The notes: a model not told the origin generated them from the letters alone. Positions 7,205 through 16,174 are shown, counted from the first letter of the stretch. The stretch: DNA of 64,000 nt from Paenibacillus_D sp047238105 (GCF_047238105.1 NZ_JBDFMD010000001.1:1860001-1924000), one strand, 5' to 3'. Translations and numbers: made by a program.

Positions 7205-8052
7205 CAGGATCCCTCCCGCAGTCTGGCTTGCAGCTTGGCCTCGGCTTCGGCCAGCTGGGTATAGTTGGGGACCAGATCATGCGCCGTATCCTGCTCCCCC
7301 GCGAGCAGACGGACGCTGCCGAGCAATGCCGCCCATCGCCCCTCGGCGACATGCGGCCGCACCTCAAGACGGAGATCCGGATAGCGGTCAGCCAGCTCCT
7401 GTTCTAACAAGCCGATCTCCTCCAGATGCAGCGCGGGATCGCCCGTAAAACGAAGACGTGCAGGCAAACCCTCGCCTGTATGATCCCCAGCCGCTTCGAG
7501 CCTGCGTATCAGCTCTCCCCGCCAGTCGCTCATCAGCCGGATCTGGTCCTCCGCCAGTCGCGACCACCCGGACGGCGCTGCGTCGAACAAAGCCGTGTAG
7601 ACCTGTCCTCTTCTGGCATCCATCAGTGGCACGACCCAGGCCTCGTCACCTGGCTCTGCCCCCTCTGCGTGACCGAGAGGTCCGCCTCCCAAAGCCAGAA
7701 GCTCCAGGCTGGAGACGCCGACCAGCGGCTTATCCCACACCCAGGCCAGTGTCTTGGCAGCCGTGACCGCGATCCGGACGCCCGTATAGGAGCCCGGCCC
7801 GATTCCCACAGCCAGCCCGGTCAGCGCCTCACCCCCAGCACCCGTCTCCCGCAGGAGCTGCTGCAGCTGCGGGATGATATTGACCGAATGATTGCGCTCG
7901 GCAAGCGACTGCACCCCGCCCAGTATCCGATCACCCTGCAGCAGGGCTGCCGCAAAAGCCGCAGTCGCCGTATCGAAAGCCAGCACCAGCGGCTCGTCCG
8001 ATCCCGGCTCATACAGGTGGAGGCCACTCTTCAAACCGTCATGCAGGTTCAT
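7204..8052 (-). CDS. tsaB: tRNA threonylcarbamoyladenosine biosynthesis protein TsaB
   Basis: A 282-aa inactive paralogue of TsaD that scaffolds the TsaBDE complex. The opening LVLAFDTATAAFAAALL and the GIGPGSYTGVRIAVTAAKTLAW motif are characteristic of TsaB. It is longer than the Bacillus homologue (about 230 aa), with extra sequence in the C-terminal half (AEGAEPGDEAW and LEEIGLLEQELADRYPDLR regions). It overlaps tsaE by ATGA at 8049-8052 and rimI at 7204, consistent with one transcript. Confidence 0.95.
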   Translation of the reverse strand: MNLHDGLKSGLHLYEPGSDEPLVLAFDTATAAFAAALLQGDRILGGVQSLAERNHSVNIIPQLQQLLRETGAGGEALTGLAVGIGPGSYTGVRIAVTAAKTLAWVWDKPLVGVSSLELLALGGGPLGHAEGAEPGDEAWVVPLMDARRGQVYTALFDAAPSGWSRLAEDQIRLMSDWRGELIRRLEAAGDHTGEGLPARLRFTGDPALHLEEIGLLEQELADRYPDLRLEVRPHVAEGRWAALLGSVRLLAGEQDTAHDLVPNYTQLAEAEAKLQARLREGS

Positions 8053-8534
8053 GCCTTCTCCGCTCCCATCTCCTCAAGTTGTTGGCACCAGGCGGCGCAG
8101 CGCGCACCACGGCCGGTCAGCTCGATGCGGCGGCCGCCGTCCTCCCTGTGCAGGATTCGCAGCTCCAGCCGCTCCGGCGGCAGCAGCGGCTCGATGAGAC
8201 TCGCCCACTCGACGATCGTCACCCCGTCGCCATAGAAGTACTCGTCCAGCCCTAGCCCGTCCGCTTCCATCAGCGACAGCCGGTACACATCCATATGATA
8301 AAGCGGCAGCTGCTCGCCCTGATACTCCTTAATAATCGTAAACGTCGGCGAGTTCACCACCGTCCGCACGCCAAGCGCCTCTGCATAGGCCTGGGAGAAT
8401 CGGGTCTTGCCCGCTCCCAGCTCCCCGTCGAGGGCCAGCACCGTCTCCGGAGCGGCCCAGGCCGCCAAAGTTCTGGCGAGCCGGACCGTATCCGCTTCCT
8501 CGCCAGCCTGCCATACCGTATGTTTAACTATCAT
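8049..8534 (-). CDS. tsaE: tRNA threonylcarbamoyladenosine biosynthesis ATPase TsaE
   Basis: A 161-aa P-loop ATPase that regulates TsaB-TsaD during t6A37 formation. The Walker A is GELGAGKTRFSQAYAEALG, followed by the family signature SPTFTIIKEYQG and LYHMDVYRL, with WASLIEPLLP near the C-terminus. The frame is open about 96 codons further upstream, but that stretch is Arg/Ser-rich thiL shadow, so I start at ATG 8534 (MIVKHTVWQAGEEAD). That places the start inside the end of thiL (11-nt overlap). Confidence 0.96.
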   Translation of the reverse strand: MIVKHTVWQAGEEADTVRLARTLAAWAAPETVLALDGELGAGKTRFSQAYAEALGVRTVVNSPTFTIIKEYQGEQLPLYHMDVYRLSLMEADGLGLDEYFYGDGVTIVEWASLIEPLLPPERLELRILHREDGGRRIELTGRGARCAAWCQQLEEMGAEKA

Positions 8535-9645
8535 GCCTATCAGTTCTTTCGTCTTGGATTGGTGTCGCAAAATGATTGTAGCCCCGCCGTTGCAGCGGCT
8601 TCCTGCGGATGGCTGCCGATCCCGGGTGCGCCGTCTCCAGCCAGACCGACGGCCCGTCATCCGCCGCCTCGGCCCGCCCGATGATATAAAAAGGCTGGCC
8701 CTGCGCGCCCAGCTCCTGCTTGGCAGCCAGCGCGTCCGCTGCTGCGATCGTGCCGACCAGAGCATAGTCCTCGCCGCCGTAGAGTATCCACTCGAGCGGA
8801 TCGGCGCCGATGGCGGCGGCATAGGACAACAGCGAGCCGTGGCGGGGCAGCCGCTCCGACTCCAGCACCAGCCTGACGCCCGAGGCCTCTGCCAGCTCCC
8901 ACGCCTCGCTCGCCAGCCCGTCGCTCACATCGTTGAGCGACGAGCAGGTGCCTCGCGCCGCCAGCCAGCGGCCGGCCTGCACCGAAGGCTGCGGCCGCCG
9001 GTGCGCCCGGATCAGCGCGGCCGGCGCGGCTTCATCGTCCGCCGCCGGCGGTACCTTGTCCGCACTGGTCCCCCTGGCTGGATCCGCCGCCAGGAGATAA
9101 TGCAGCCCGGCTGCGGACAGTCCGAGCGGCCCCGTCACGAACATCATATCTCCGGGGCGCGCACCTCCCCGCGTGATCACAGCATCCCGCTCTACGGCCC
9201 CGGTGAGCGTCACGCTGATGACTAGATGCTGCGGCGCGGAGGTCGTGTCGCCGCCGACGACGGCGACGCCATAGCGCTCGGCGCATGCATACAGCCCGTC
9301 GTACATCCGCCGGACCCGCTCCGGACCCCATGCGGGCGGCGCGCTCACCGAGACGAGCGCATGCCGGGGCAAGCCGCCCATCGCTGCGATGTCGCTGACA
9401 TTGGCGGCAAGCGCCTTGTAGCCGATATCCGCCTCCGTCATCGTGGACGGCAGGAAGTGCACCGTCTCCACCATCGTATCGACAGCCATCAGCTGCCGCC
9501 ACCCCCCGCTCCCATCCACCGGCAACGGCTCCACCACCGCCGCATCGTCGCCGATGCCGAGGATGACGCCCTGCTCGGCCAGCCATGCAGCCGACTGCCG
9601 CTGCGCCGTCCAATGGCGTATTCTTCCAAACTCATCCAGCTGCAT
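8524..9645 (-). CDS. thiL: thiamine-monophosphate kinase ThiL
   Basis: About 373 aa; phosphorylates thiamine monophosphate to the active cofactor thiamine pyrophosphate. Family motifs are GIGDDAAVVEP near the N-terminus (ATP/Mg binding), the loop VDTMVETVHFLP, GDTTSAPQHLVISVTLTG, DVSDGLASEAWELAEASG and LYGGEDYALVGT. It is longer than the usual about 330 aa because of an Ala/Asp-rich insert (PARGTSADKVPPAADDEAAP) and a longer tail. I chose ATG 9645 (MQLDEFGRIRHW, AAGGCGGGG upstream) over a TTG 15 codons earlier. First gene of the tsa operon; overlaps tsaE. Confidence 0.95.
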   Translation of the reverse strand: MQLDEFGRIRHWTAQRQSAAWLAEQGVILGIGDDAAVVEPLPVDGSGGWRQLMAVDTMVETVHFLPSTMTEADIGYKALAANVSDIAAMGGLPRHALVSVSAPPAWGPERVRRMYDGLYACAERYGVAVVGGDTTSAPQHLVISVTLTGAVERDAVITRGGARPGDMMFVTGPLGLSAAGLHYLLAADPARGTSADKVPPAADDEAAPAALIRAHRRPQPSVQAGRWLAARGTCSSLNDVSDGLASEAWELAEASGVRLVLESERLPRHGSLLSYAAAIGADPLEWILYGGEDYALVGTIAAADALAAKQELGAQGQPFYIIGRAEAADDGPSVWLETAHPGSAAIRRKPLQRRGYNHFATPIQDERTDRHDS

Positions 9646-9686
9646 GCCAGCCCCGCCTTCCTTATGCGCCGGCTTCCCTCCGGCGA

Positions 9687-10556
9687 TCAATGGATATCCT
9701 TCTTCTTGAACCGGCCGCCCCTGACATCGTGGATATTGCCGATGGCCAGGAAGGCTGATGTGTCCAGTTCCTGTACGATCGACTTCAGCTTGGCTTCCTC
9801 CAGCCGGTTGATGATGCAGAAGATCACCTGCTTGCTATCTCCCGTAAAAGCGCCCTCGCCCTGCAGGAAGGTAACGCCCCGGCCGAGCCTGTCCATGATG
9901 GCCGAGCCGATCTCCCGCGCTTCCTCGCTGATGATCCAGACGGACTTGGATTCATCGAAGCCAGCGATGATGATGTCGATCGTCTTGAAGGCGATGAAGT
10001 AGGCGATCAGCGAGTACATCGCACGGTCCCACCCGAAGACGAAGCCTGCAGTCGTCATGATGAACAGATTGAAGAACATGACGATCTCTCCCACCGAGAA
10101 CGGCGATTTTTTGTTGATCAGGATCGCCACGATCTCCGTGCCGTCCAGTGATCCGCCGAAGCGGATGACCAGTCCGACACCGATGCCCAGGATGACGCCG
10201 CCGAACACCGCCGCCAGGAACGTATCGATGGTGAGCGGTTTGACGTGATGCAGCAGCAAGGTGCCGACCGACATCAGCGTCACCCCGAACAGAGTTGAGA
10301 CCGCAAATGTTTTGCCGATCTGCTTGTAGCCCAGGAACAGGAACGGCACATTCAACGCAAACAAAAAGAGCCCCAGCGGCAAGGACAACAAGTGCGCCAG
10401 CATAATCGAAATGCCGACAATACCGCCATCTATAATCTGGTTCGGGACCAGAAAGATCTCGAGTGCGACAGAGACAAGCGCAGCGCCCAGCAAGATAAAA
10501 AAGACCCGCCTCCCAATGTCCGCTTTGGTCAACCGGTGATGCTGCATTGCAACCAC
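9687..10556 (-). CDS. YitT family membrane protein (DUF161/DUF2179)
   Basis: A 289-aa integral membrane protein with about five to six hydrophobic segments in the first 200 residues (VFFILLGAALVSVALEIFLV, GLFLFALNVPFLFLGY, FLAAVFGGVILGIGVGLVI, and so on) and a cytosolic C-terminal DUF2179 domain (SKQVIFCIINRLEEAKLKSIVQELDTSAFLAIGN), the standard YitT architecture. The molecular function of the family is not established. The start is GTG 10556 (AGGGAG eight nt upstream); an ATG lies three codons further in. It ends 41 nt before thiL and may be cotranscribed with it. Confidence 0.88.
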   Translation of the reverse strand: MVAMQHHRLTKADIGRRVFFILLGAALVSVALEIFLVPNQIIDGGIVGISIMLAHLLSLPLGLFLFALNVPFLFLGYKQIGKTFAVSTLFGVTLMSVGTLLLHHVKPLTIDTFLAAVFGGVILGIGVGLVIRFGGSLDGTEIVAILINKKSPFSVGEIVMFFNLFIMTTAGFVFGWDRAMYSLIAYFIAFKTIDIIIAGFDESKSVWIISEEAREIGSAIMDRLGRGVTFLQGEGAFTGDSKQVIFCIINRLEEAKLKSIVQELDTSAFLAIGNIHDVRGGRFKKKDIH

Positions 10557-10672
10557 AAAATATACTCCCTTCTATACCCTACCAAGTCAATGCTCTTATT
10601 TTAACTGAAACACCCGCAGATTCAAAGCCGGGAGGAAGTGACTGAAGGCGGCAGTATCCTGAACCGGGGAAA

Positions 10673-10750
10673 AGCCCCTGCGGGAATGCGGGCAGCAAGC
10701 GCGCTTCCTGCTATACAGAAAGTACCGCTTGCTGTCCGCCCCGAGGGGCT
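10673..10750 (-). other. long imperfect stem-loop downstream of flavoprotein gene
   Basis: AGCCCCT (10673-10679) pairs with AGGGGCT (10744-10750), and the inner GCGGGCAGCAAGCG (10688-10701) pairs with CGCTTGCTGTCCGC (10726-10739), giving about 21 paired positions around a 24-nt loop. It lies 30 nt past the stop of the gene at 10780. There is no U-tract on the transcript side, so it is not a textbook terminator; it could block RNA decay or be a remnant repeat. The rest of the 10557-10779 interval shows nothing recognisable. Confidence 0.4.
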
Positions 10751-10779
10751 CCATGCTCTTATCAGTGAATGGAATTCAT

Positions 10780-11346
10780 TTATGATCTCAGGACATCGTG
10801 ATCGACGTAACGCTCGCCGTTCAGCTCGCTGATGACATTGATCGCTACCTTCGCGCCGTCGCCGGCGGTGATGATTGTATGCACGCTCATGCCTGCGGCT
10901 GTCCCTGCCGCCCAGACGCGCTCCATCGAGGTGCGTCCCTGCGGGTCGCAATCGATGACGGTCTTGATGCGCGGCTCGGTACCGGGACGGGTCATGATGC
11001 CGCTCGTCTCCAGCAGATCCTGGGCGATCCCGGTAGCAATGATGACCTGACGGGCCTCGTAGTTCTCGCCCGTATCCGTATGGATCAGGATCCCGTCCTC
11101 GATCGGCTCCAGACGCGTCACGAGCTCTTCCATGATCTCGGCGCCAAATTTGGCCGCCTGTTGCTTGCCGAGCTCGACCAGCTTGGGGCCGGTCGTCTCC
11201 AGCACGCCGTAATGATTTTCCACCCAGGCTCGCTTCGTCATGCTCTGATTATTGTCCAGCACCAGTGTCGACTTGCCGGCCTTGGCAGTGAATAGTGCGG
11301 CGCTGGCTCCGGCAGGCCCGGCTCCGATAATCGCGATTTCGTACAT
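10780..11346 (-). CDS. small FAD-dependent oxidoreductase (thioredoxin-reductase-like)
   Basis: A 188-aa flavoprotein. The N-terminal dinucleotide-binding motif EIAIIGAGPAGASAALFTAKAGKSTLVLD (GxGxxG), a central VIIATGIAQDLLE and a C-terminal FAD motif (RTSMERVWAAGTAAG...HTIITAGDGAKVAINVISEL) are all present. The NAD(P)H-binding domain and the CxxC redox pair of true thioredoxin reductases are missing, so this is the short single-domain form seen in Bacilli, and the electron donor is unknown. The start ATG follows GAGGAG. Monocistronic by appearance, with no link to neighbours evident. Confidence 0.8.
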   Translation of the reverse strand: MYEIAIIGAGPAGASAALFTAKAGKSTLVLDNNQSMTKRAWVENHYGVLETTGPKLVELGKQQAAKFGAEIMEELVTRLEPIEDGILIHTDTGENYEARQVIIATGIAQDLLETSGIMTRPGTEPRIKTVIDCDPQGRTSMERVWAAGTAAGMSVHTIITAGDGAKVAINVISELNGERYVDHDVLRS

Positions 11347-11411
11347 GCTTCAAGTCGCTCCTCTCATCCCAAGACGGATATGTAATACGTCCTCATTGTA
11401 ACGTATCCCCG

Positions 11412-13790
11412 TCAACGGAACAAGAAATTGTCCGTGCGTCCCTGGAGCTCAACCAGCCGCATGATGATCGTCGCCGCCTGCGCCTTGGTCACGACCCCAT
11501 CCGGGTTGAAGCGGCCGGCGGCCGGCTGCAGCAGACCCAGGCTGGCTACGATGGCAACCGCGCCCTTGTTCTGGATCGCACCCGCGTCGTTCAGACTGTT
11601 AACTGCGACGTCTTGCTGCATGAAGTTCGAAAGCTTATCGTAATTGAGCATATGTGTCAGCATGACCGCCAGCTGCTGCCGTGTCAGCGGTTGTTCGGGA
11701 TTCAGCTCGGCAGCCGCATCCGCTTTTAGCCATTTCTGCTGAACGAACAACCGGACGGCATCGACGTAAGGGCTGTCTTCGGGAACATCCGCAAACAGCG
11801 TCTCGTCGTCTCTATAGTAGCCCATATATGCAGCTTGCTCGCCGTATAGCGCTTTGGTGATCATGAGCATCCAGTCGCCAAGCGAGATCTCGCCATTGGG
11901 TCTCAGCAGGCCTTCTTCATCTGACGACAAGACGCCTGCCGCCAGCATCGTCTCCAGCTGTTCCTGGGCCCAGTGGCCTTCGATATCGGTCGCTTCCCCC
12001 GTCTCGGACGGCTCTGTTCCGAACCAGTCGAGCTTCAGCTTGCCGGTGATGCCGTCGACATAGCCTTCCGTGCGCTGCCCATTCAGCAGCGGCACATAGG
12101 CCAGCTGGACATCGCTCTGCTGCTGCAGCCCTTGGACGATCTCTCCGGGAATGCCTGTATAGACAAGCTCCGTGGAGAGCGCTTCGAGATACGTCGCCTC
12201 AGCTTCCTCCAACGCAATCTCCAGCTCCAGCGGCTCCAGTTTGTCCGCGAGCTCCTTATTCGATAAACCGTAATCGTAATAGCTTATTAGCTCGCCGTTC
12301 CCGTCGAGCGTGAGATACACGCCTGCCGAATGCAAGAGATACTCTCCGTAATAGCGCGGGAAGTGATAACTAAACTGTCCTCGGTTCAATGACTCCCGGC
12401 TCTCCGCAGGTGGACTGAACTTCAGCTCCGAACCAGCGTCCGGATAAAGCAAATGGATAAGCCGGAGCGCCTCTGTCCGCGCTTCCGCTTCCGTGATGGA
12501 CGGCTCCTCCGGCTCTTGATAGCCGTAATACATCCGGCTGTCATTGGAGAAATTGATAATCTTGCCCGTATCAGCCTCCACTGCAGCGGAGATCCGCTCC
12601 ATGAAGCCTGGACCTGGAGCCTTCATCCAGTTCAGCTGCCATACCTGTTTGCCATTAGCTCTGGAATCCGGGTTCAGATGTCCTTGCTGCTGCACGTATT
12701 CCTCCGGAATCGTATACACCTGGGCCACTCTCGCCCTTGCCTGCTCCACCGTGAGCTGCGCGCCTTGATGCGGTGTGAACACTTCGTCACTCTCCGGCAG
12801 CGGCTGCGGGACTCCACCGCCGACTGTCGGCATATCCAATGGCTCGCCGTCGTCAGCCTGGAGCGACCGGGAGCCGATCACCGGCACATAACCAATCGTC
12901 CAGGCGCCAGCTTCTCTATTATTCCAATAGGCATAAGAATTGCGGTTGGTGCTGATGTAAGCCGGCTCCAGCTTGATCTGCTCGCGGATCCATGCCAGCG
13001 CTTCTTCCTCGCTGACCTCAGCGGAGGCAGAAGGGTATTCGCCTTGATAACGGTTAAAAAAGAATTGCCTAATCTCGCCGTTGCCGTCTACGATCACACT
13101 AAGGTTCTCCACTTCGCTGGGGACGCCGTCAACGACCAGCTGAAATTCAAACGAATAATTAGCGAGCGCAAACAGACTCGACAACGACGAAGAAGGATAT
13201 GTACGCGGGAAGTCTCTCAATTGCACATCCTTCAAGGAAGGGGCCGCTTTGACTGCGAACGCCTTGGCGATCTCTTCGGCCGCCTGTCGATTGACCGCTG
13301 GCGGATAGCCGTGCGCATATTCATCTTCGAAACTGCTGCTCCGATAGTAGCTGCGGATGTCGCCATTCAGCGCATCGACCTGGATGCTGAAGCCGTGGCT
13401 GCTATTGCCCTGGGTAACGTGCCAATCCAACGTCCATATCAGTTCGCTGCTCTGGGGATAGGAGTTGGGATTGCCCAGCTCGATCCCGCGCAGCTGCGCG
13501 TCCTGCAGCTCGGGGAACAGGTCCCGTACCCGCTTCTCCGCTTGCTCCTTCGTAAACTTCACTTCACTCGGATCGGGACGCGGACCTTGAGAGGCACCGG
13601 CCGGATCCGGCGGTGTCGCCTGCCCGCTCCCTCCCGTGGTACTCGATGAGACTGCTGTGTCGACCTCCGTTACGGATGACGTCTCTGCCGATACGCCCGG
13701 GGCGATCGGACCGTGCAGCAGTGCGAGACTGAGCGAGCTCGCGACCGCCAGCTTCATGACCTGACTACGTTTCTTCTGATTTCGCTTCAC
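11412..13790 (-). CDS. YcdB/YcdC-domain surface protein with C-terminal SLH domains
   Basis: About 792 aa, secreted. I place the start at GTG 13790 (AAGGAAGG five nt upstream; VKRNQKKRSQVMKLAVASSL) instead of an ATG 28 codons earlier, giving a normal signal peptide cleaved near VSAETSS. The body (about 60-570) contains repeated YcdB/YcdC and PepSY-like segments (KFTKEQAEKRVRDLFPEL, LTVEQARARVAQVYTIPEEY, ITEAEARTEALRLIHLLYPD). The C-terminus (about 600-790) carries three S-layer homology repeats (DIEGHWAQEQLETMLAAGVL; FADVPEDSPYVDAVRLF; GAVAIVASLGLLQPAAGRFN), which attach proteins to pyruvylated cell-wall polymer. Enzymatic role unknown. Confidence 0.85.
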   Translation of the reverse strand: MKRNQKKRSQVMKLAVASSLSLALLHGPIAPGVSAETSSVTEVDTAVSSSTTGGSGQATPPDPAGASQGPRPDPSEVKFTKEQAEKRVRDLFPELQDAQLRGIELGNPNSYPQSSELIWTLDWHVTQGNSSHGFSIQVDALNGDIRSYYRSSSFEDEYAHGYPPAVNRQAAEEIAKAFAVKAAPSLKDVQLRDFPRTYPSSSLSSLFALANYSFEFQLVVDGVPSEVENLSVIVDGNGEIRQFFFNRYQGEYPSASAEVSEEEALAWIREQIKLEPAYISTNRNSYAYWNNREAGAWTIGYVPVIGSRSLQADDGEPLDMPTVGGGVPQPLPESDEVFTPHQGAQLTVEQARARVAQVYTIPEEYVQQQGHLNPDSRANGKQVWQLNWMKAPGPGFMERISAAVEADTGKIINFSNDSRMYYGYQEPEEPSITEAEARTEALRLIHLLYPDAGSELKFSPPAESRESLNRGQFSYHFPRYYGEYLLHSAGVYLTLDGNGELISYYDYGLSNKELADKLEPLELEIALEEAEATYLEALSTELVYTGIPGEIVQGLQQQSDVQLAYVPLLNGQRTEGYVDGITGKLKLDWFGTEPSETGEATDIEGHWAQEQLETMLAAGVLSSDEEGLLRPNGEISLGDWMLMITKALYGEQAAYMGYYRDDETLFADVPEDSPYVDAVRLFVQQKWLKADAAAELNPEQPLTRQQLAVMLTHMLNYDKLSNFMQQDVAVNSLNDAGAIQNKGAVAIVASLGLLQPAAGRFNPDGVVTKAQAATIIMRLVELQGRTDNFLFR

Positions 13791-13903
13791 TAGATCCTTC
13801 CTTTCGCAAGATAGTCGTCTTCCTAATATAGAAAACGCTATACTTATACGGAAAAATAAGGAATCCGGTTTCAAAAGATTTCCTAATCAGGGTCCAATCC
13901 ACA

Positions 13904-13946
13904 CCAAAAACCGGCCCAGCCGCACTGTAGCGGCATGGACCGGTTC
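13904..13946 (-). terminator. intrinsic terminator after the deacetylase gene
   Basis: On the minus strand AACCGGtCC..GCCGC, a short loop, then GCGGC..GGgCCGGTT followed by TTTGG: a strong GC stem with a short U-run, located 32 nt past the stop of the polysaccharide deacetylase gene. Confidence 0.75.
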
Positions 13947-13977
13947 CGGTTCAACTATACAAGTGATGCCGGGAGCT

Positions 13978-14790
13978 CTAATGCTCTCCCAATAACCTTG
14001 GGATCGTCGCAAAGCTGTATCCCTGCTCCTTCAACCGCGCTACAACCGTCGGGATCGCCTCGGCCGTCCCCGTCAAGTCCGCCCCGACGCCGCCGCCGGA
14101 GTGCTGGAGGATGATCGCGCCAGGCTTGACGGCCGACAGGATATTGTCCACAACCTCCTCGGCCGGCAGGTCCTTCCAATCGAGCGAGTCGACATTCCAG
14201 TTGACCACTTTGCGCTGCTGCGCGGCCAGCCACTGCAGCTGCGGTTCATTGATATTGCCGTAGGGCGGCCGGATGTAGCTCGGTACATATCCGGTATACT
14301 GGCGGATCAGCTCGTCCGTCCGCGTAATCTGCGATCGGAACTCCGACTCGCTGAGCCTGGGCAGATTGGCATGATTGTAGGAATGGTTGCCGACGATATG
14401 TCCTTCCCTTACAAGCCTCCGCATGACCTCGGGGTATTTCTCCACTCGCTCGCCCACGACAAAGAAGGTCGCCTGGACGCCTGCCTCCCTCAGAGCATCC
14501 AGCACCAGCGGCGTGAAGATATCGTCCGGCGCATCATCGAAGGTCAGTGCGACCACCCGGGCGTTCTGCGGGCCATGAAAGATAAACGTCTCCGGATATT
14601 TGCGGCGCAGCTCGTCCAGTGTGAGCGGCGGCGTCTCCGGCTGTTGACTGCGGACGGTATCGCTCATCCCGGTGACGATACCGCCCCGTTGTTCGTCTGG
14701 CGTGTCGCCAGTTGGCTCTCCCCCCGCAGCGCCGCAGCCCAGCAGCAGCATACTCAGCATGAATGCAGACAACAGCTTGGTCCGCCTCAT
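13978..14790 (-). CDS. polysaccharide deacetylase family lipoprotein
   Basis: A 270-aa NodB-homology enzyme. An N-terminal lipoprotein signal (MRRTKLLSAFMLSMLLLGC, lipobox LLGC) anchors it outside the membrane. The catalytic motifs are VVALTFDDAPDD (TFDD), GNHSYNHANL (HxxxH metal ligands), RPPYGNIN (RxxPY) and, near the C-terminus, ILQHSGGG. Such enzymes remove acetyl groups from peptidoglycan or other beta-1,4-linked amino sugars; the exact substrate cannot be told. It follows the genes for a small hypothetical protein and sspH (3-nt gap to sspH), which suggests sporulation-stage expression and a spore-cortex or wall role, although that is inference. Confidence 0.88.
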   Translation of the reverse strand: MRRTKLLSAFMLSMLLLGCGAAGGEPTGDTPDEQRGGIVTGMSDTVRSQQPETPPLTLDELRRKYPETFIFHGPQNARVVALTFDDAPDDIFTPLVLDALREAGVQATFFVVGERVEKYPEVMRRLVREGHIVGNHSYNHANLPRLSESEFRSQITRTDELIRQYTGYVPSYIRPPYGNINEPQLQWLAAQQRKVVNWNVDSLDWKDLPAEEVVDNILSAVKPGAIILQHSGGGVGADLTGTAEAIPTVVARLKEQGYSFATIPRLLGEH

Positions 14791-14793
14791 CCG

Positions 14794-14976
14794 TCAATCT
14801 CCTTCGGTGAGGACTTCTACAGATACCGTTTGCGTATCCGTTGGCCGCGTACCCACCTGCACGGTTGCCATCCCATTAGCTTCATCCACATGCTCGATCC
14901 AGACCGGTTCGCCATTCAACTGGACACCGATCGTTTCTTTGGCATGATAGATTTCCAATGCGCGCGTGGTATTCAT
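14794..14976 (-). CDS. sspH: H-type small acid-soluble spore protein
   Basis: A 60-aa protein matching the SspH family: NTTRALEIYHAKETIGVQLN, then the hallmark PVWIEHVDEANGMATVQV, and a short acidic tail. SspH proteins are minor spore-core proteins made in the forespore. The longer open frame upstream is ignored; ATG 14976 follows a GGAGGGAC-like ribosome site. It is flanked closely by a hypothetical gene (16 nt upstream) and the deacetylase gene (3 nt downstream), forming a probable three-gene sporulation operon. Confidence 0.9.
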   Translation of the reverse strand: MNTTRALEIYHAKETIGVQLNGEPVWIEHVDEANGMATVQVGTRPTDTQTVSVEVLTEGD

Positions 14977-14992
14977 CCCTGTCCCTCCCTTC

Positions 14993-15199
14993 TCATAGAT
15001 CTTTTTCGTCCAAGCCGACTTCCGACACGCGTTGCGCACCGCCCATCGTATTGACCGTGGTCTCGTCGATCAAGCCGTTGTCTCTGGTGACCTGGCCGCC
15101 TCCCAGCCCTTCATTGACCATCCGGTCGATGTCCATCTCATACGCCTTGCGTCCCTCGTGATCTTCTTCGAGCGGACGCGTTTGCCTGTTATTATCCAT
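14993..15199 (-). CDS. small acidic hypothetical protein, probable spore-associated
   Basis: A 68-aa hydrophilic protein (MDNNRQTRPLEEDHEGRKAY..., then VNEGLGGGQVTRDNGLIDET). It has no membrane segment, no cysteines and no recognised domain, and its composition is typical of small spore or stress proteins of Bacilli. ATG 15199 follows a good AAGGAGG site, which supports it over the longer frame. First gene of the sspH-deacetylase group; the divergent Ku gene starts 124 nt away. Function unknown. Confidence 0.65.
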   Translation of the reverse strand: MDNNRQTRPLEEDHEGRKAYEMDIDRMVNEGLGGGQVTRDNGLIDETTVNTMGGAQRVSEVGLDEKDL

Positions 15200-15322
15200 C
15201 CTCGTGTTCCTCCTTAGCAGTCTCTTGTGAAAATATGCCCTCCCCGGTTGATTATCATGCATTCAGGGAATCCTATATCAAAATGGGCTTTAGACTTTGT
15301 TCCGGATAAGGAGGCGTATGCG

Positions 15323-16174
15323 ATGCATACGGTATGGAAAGGCGCGATCAGCTTTGGGCTGGTCCATGTGCCGGTCAAGATGTTCTCGGCTACTGAGGAC
15401 AAGGATATCTCAATGCGGATGATCCACAAGCAGTGCGGGACGCCGATTGCCTATGTCAGACAATGCAAGACTTGTGAGGTCGATGTAGAGTGGGAGGATA
15501 TCGCCAAGGGGTATGAGTACGAGAAAGGGCGCTTCGTGCTGTTCGAGAAAGAGGAGCTGAACCAGCTCGGCAGCGACGGCAGCCGGACGATCAAGATCGT
15601 CGACTTCGTCGACCTGCATGAGATCGATCCGATCTATTTCCAGAAAACCTACTACCTCTCTCCGGATCAGGCGGGTGGCAATGCATACAATCTGCTGCTC
15701 GAGGCGATGAAGCAATCCGGGCGCATCGGGATCGCCCACATCTCGATCCGCTCCAAGAGCTCTCTGGCAGCCATCCGGGTGATGGACAACTGCCTGGCGA
15801 TGGAGACGATCTTCTACCCCGATGAGATCCGCCCGATCGCTCAAGTACCGGGCCTGCCGGAGAAGGTCGAGGTCAATGATAAAGAGCTGTCGATGGCAGC
15901 GATGCTGATCGATCAGCTGACGACGCCCTTCGAGCCGGAGCAGTACAAGGACGATTACCGCCAGCGTCTGATGGACCTGATCGGCAAGAAGATCGCCGGC
16001 GAGGAAGTGCATGTCGCTCCGGAGCAGCAGCGGACCAATGTCGTCGATCTGATGGCAGCGCTGCAGGCTTCGCTCGAAGCGGTCAACACCACCGGCGATA
16101 CCGGAGCCAAGGATACCAAGCCTGGCAAGACGACCAAGAAAAAGACGACCGCGCGCTCCAAGAAGGCTGAGTAA
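15323..16174 (+). CDS. ku: non-homologous end joining protein Ku
   Basis: A 283-aa DNA-end-binding homodimer of bacterial NHEJ. It opens with MHTVWKGAISFGLVHVPVKM, the canonical bacterial Ku start, followed by CGTPIAYVRQCKTCEVDVEW, YEKGRFVLFEKEEL and VDFVDLHEIDPIYFQKTYYL. It ends in a Lys-rich tail (TTKKKTTARSKKAE) typical of the DNA-threading and LigD-recruiting extension. ATG 15323 has an AAGGAGG seven to eight nt upstream; the open frame before it is not conserved Ku sequence. The LigD polymerase gene follows after 52 nt. Confidence 0.96.
   Translation: MHTVWKGAISFGLVHVPVKMFSATEDKDISMRMIHKQCGTPIAYVRQCKTCEVDVEWEDIAKGYEYEKGRFVLFEKEELNQLGSDGSRTIKIVDFVDLHEIDPIYFQKTYYLSPDQAGGNAYNLLLEAMKQSGRIGIAHISIRSKSSLAAIRVMDNCLAMETIFYPDEIRPIAQVPGLPEKVEVNDKELSMAAMLIDQLTTPFEPEQYKDDYRQRLMDLIGKKIAGEEVHVAPEQQRTNVVDLMAALQASLEAVNTTGDTGAKDTKPGKTTKKKTTARSKKAE

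Noticed and set aside
8535..8822. 96-codon N-terminal extension of tsaE
   Set aside because: The extension is thiL read out of frame (Arg/Ser-rich). TsaE homologues begin at the MIVKHTVWQ start used here.
12453..13649. 398-codon plus-strand frame opposite the SLH/YcdB gene
   Set aside because: Same kind of shadow in GC-rich DNA; low-complexity Arg/Leu composition and no ribosome site, while the minus strand encodes recognisable SLH and YcdB repeats.
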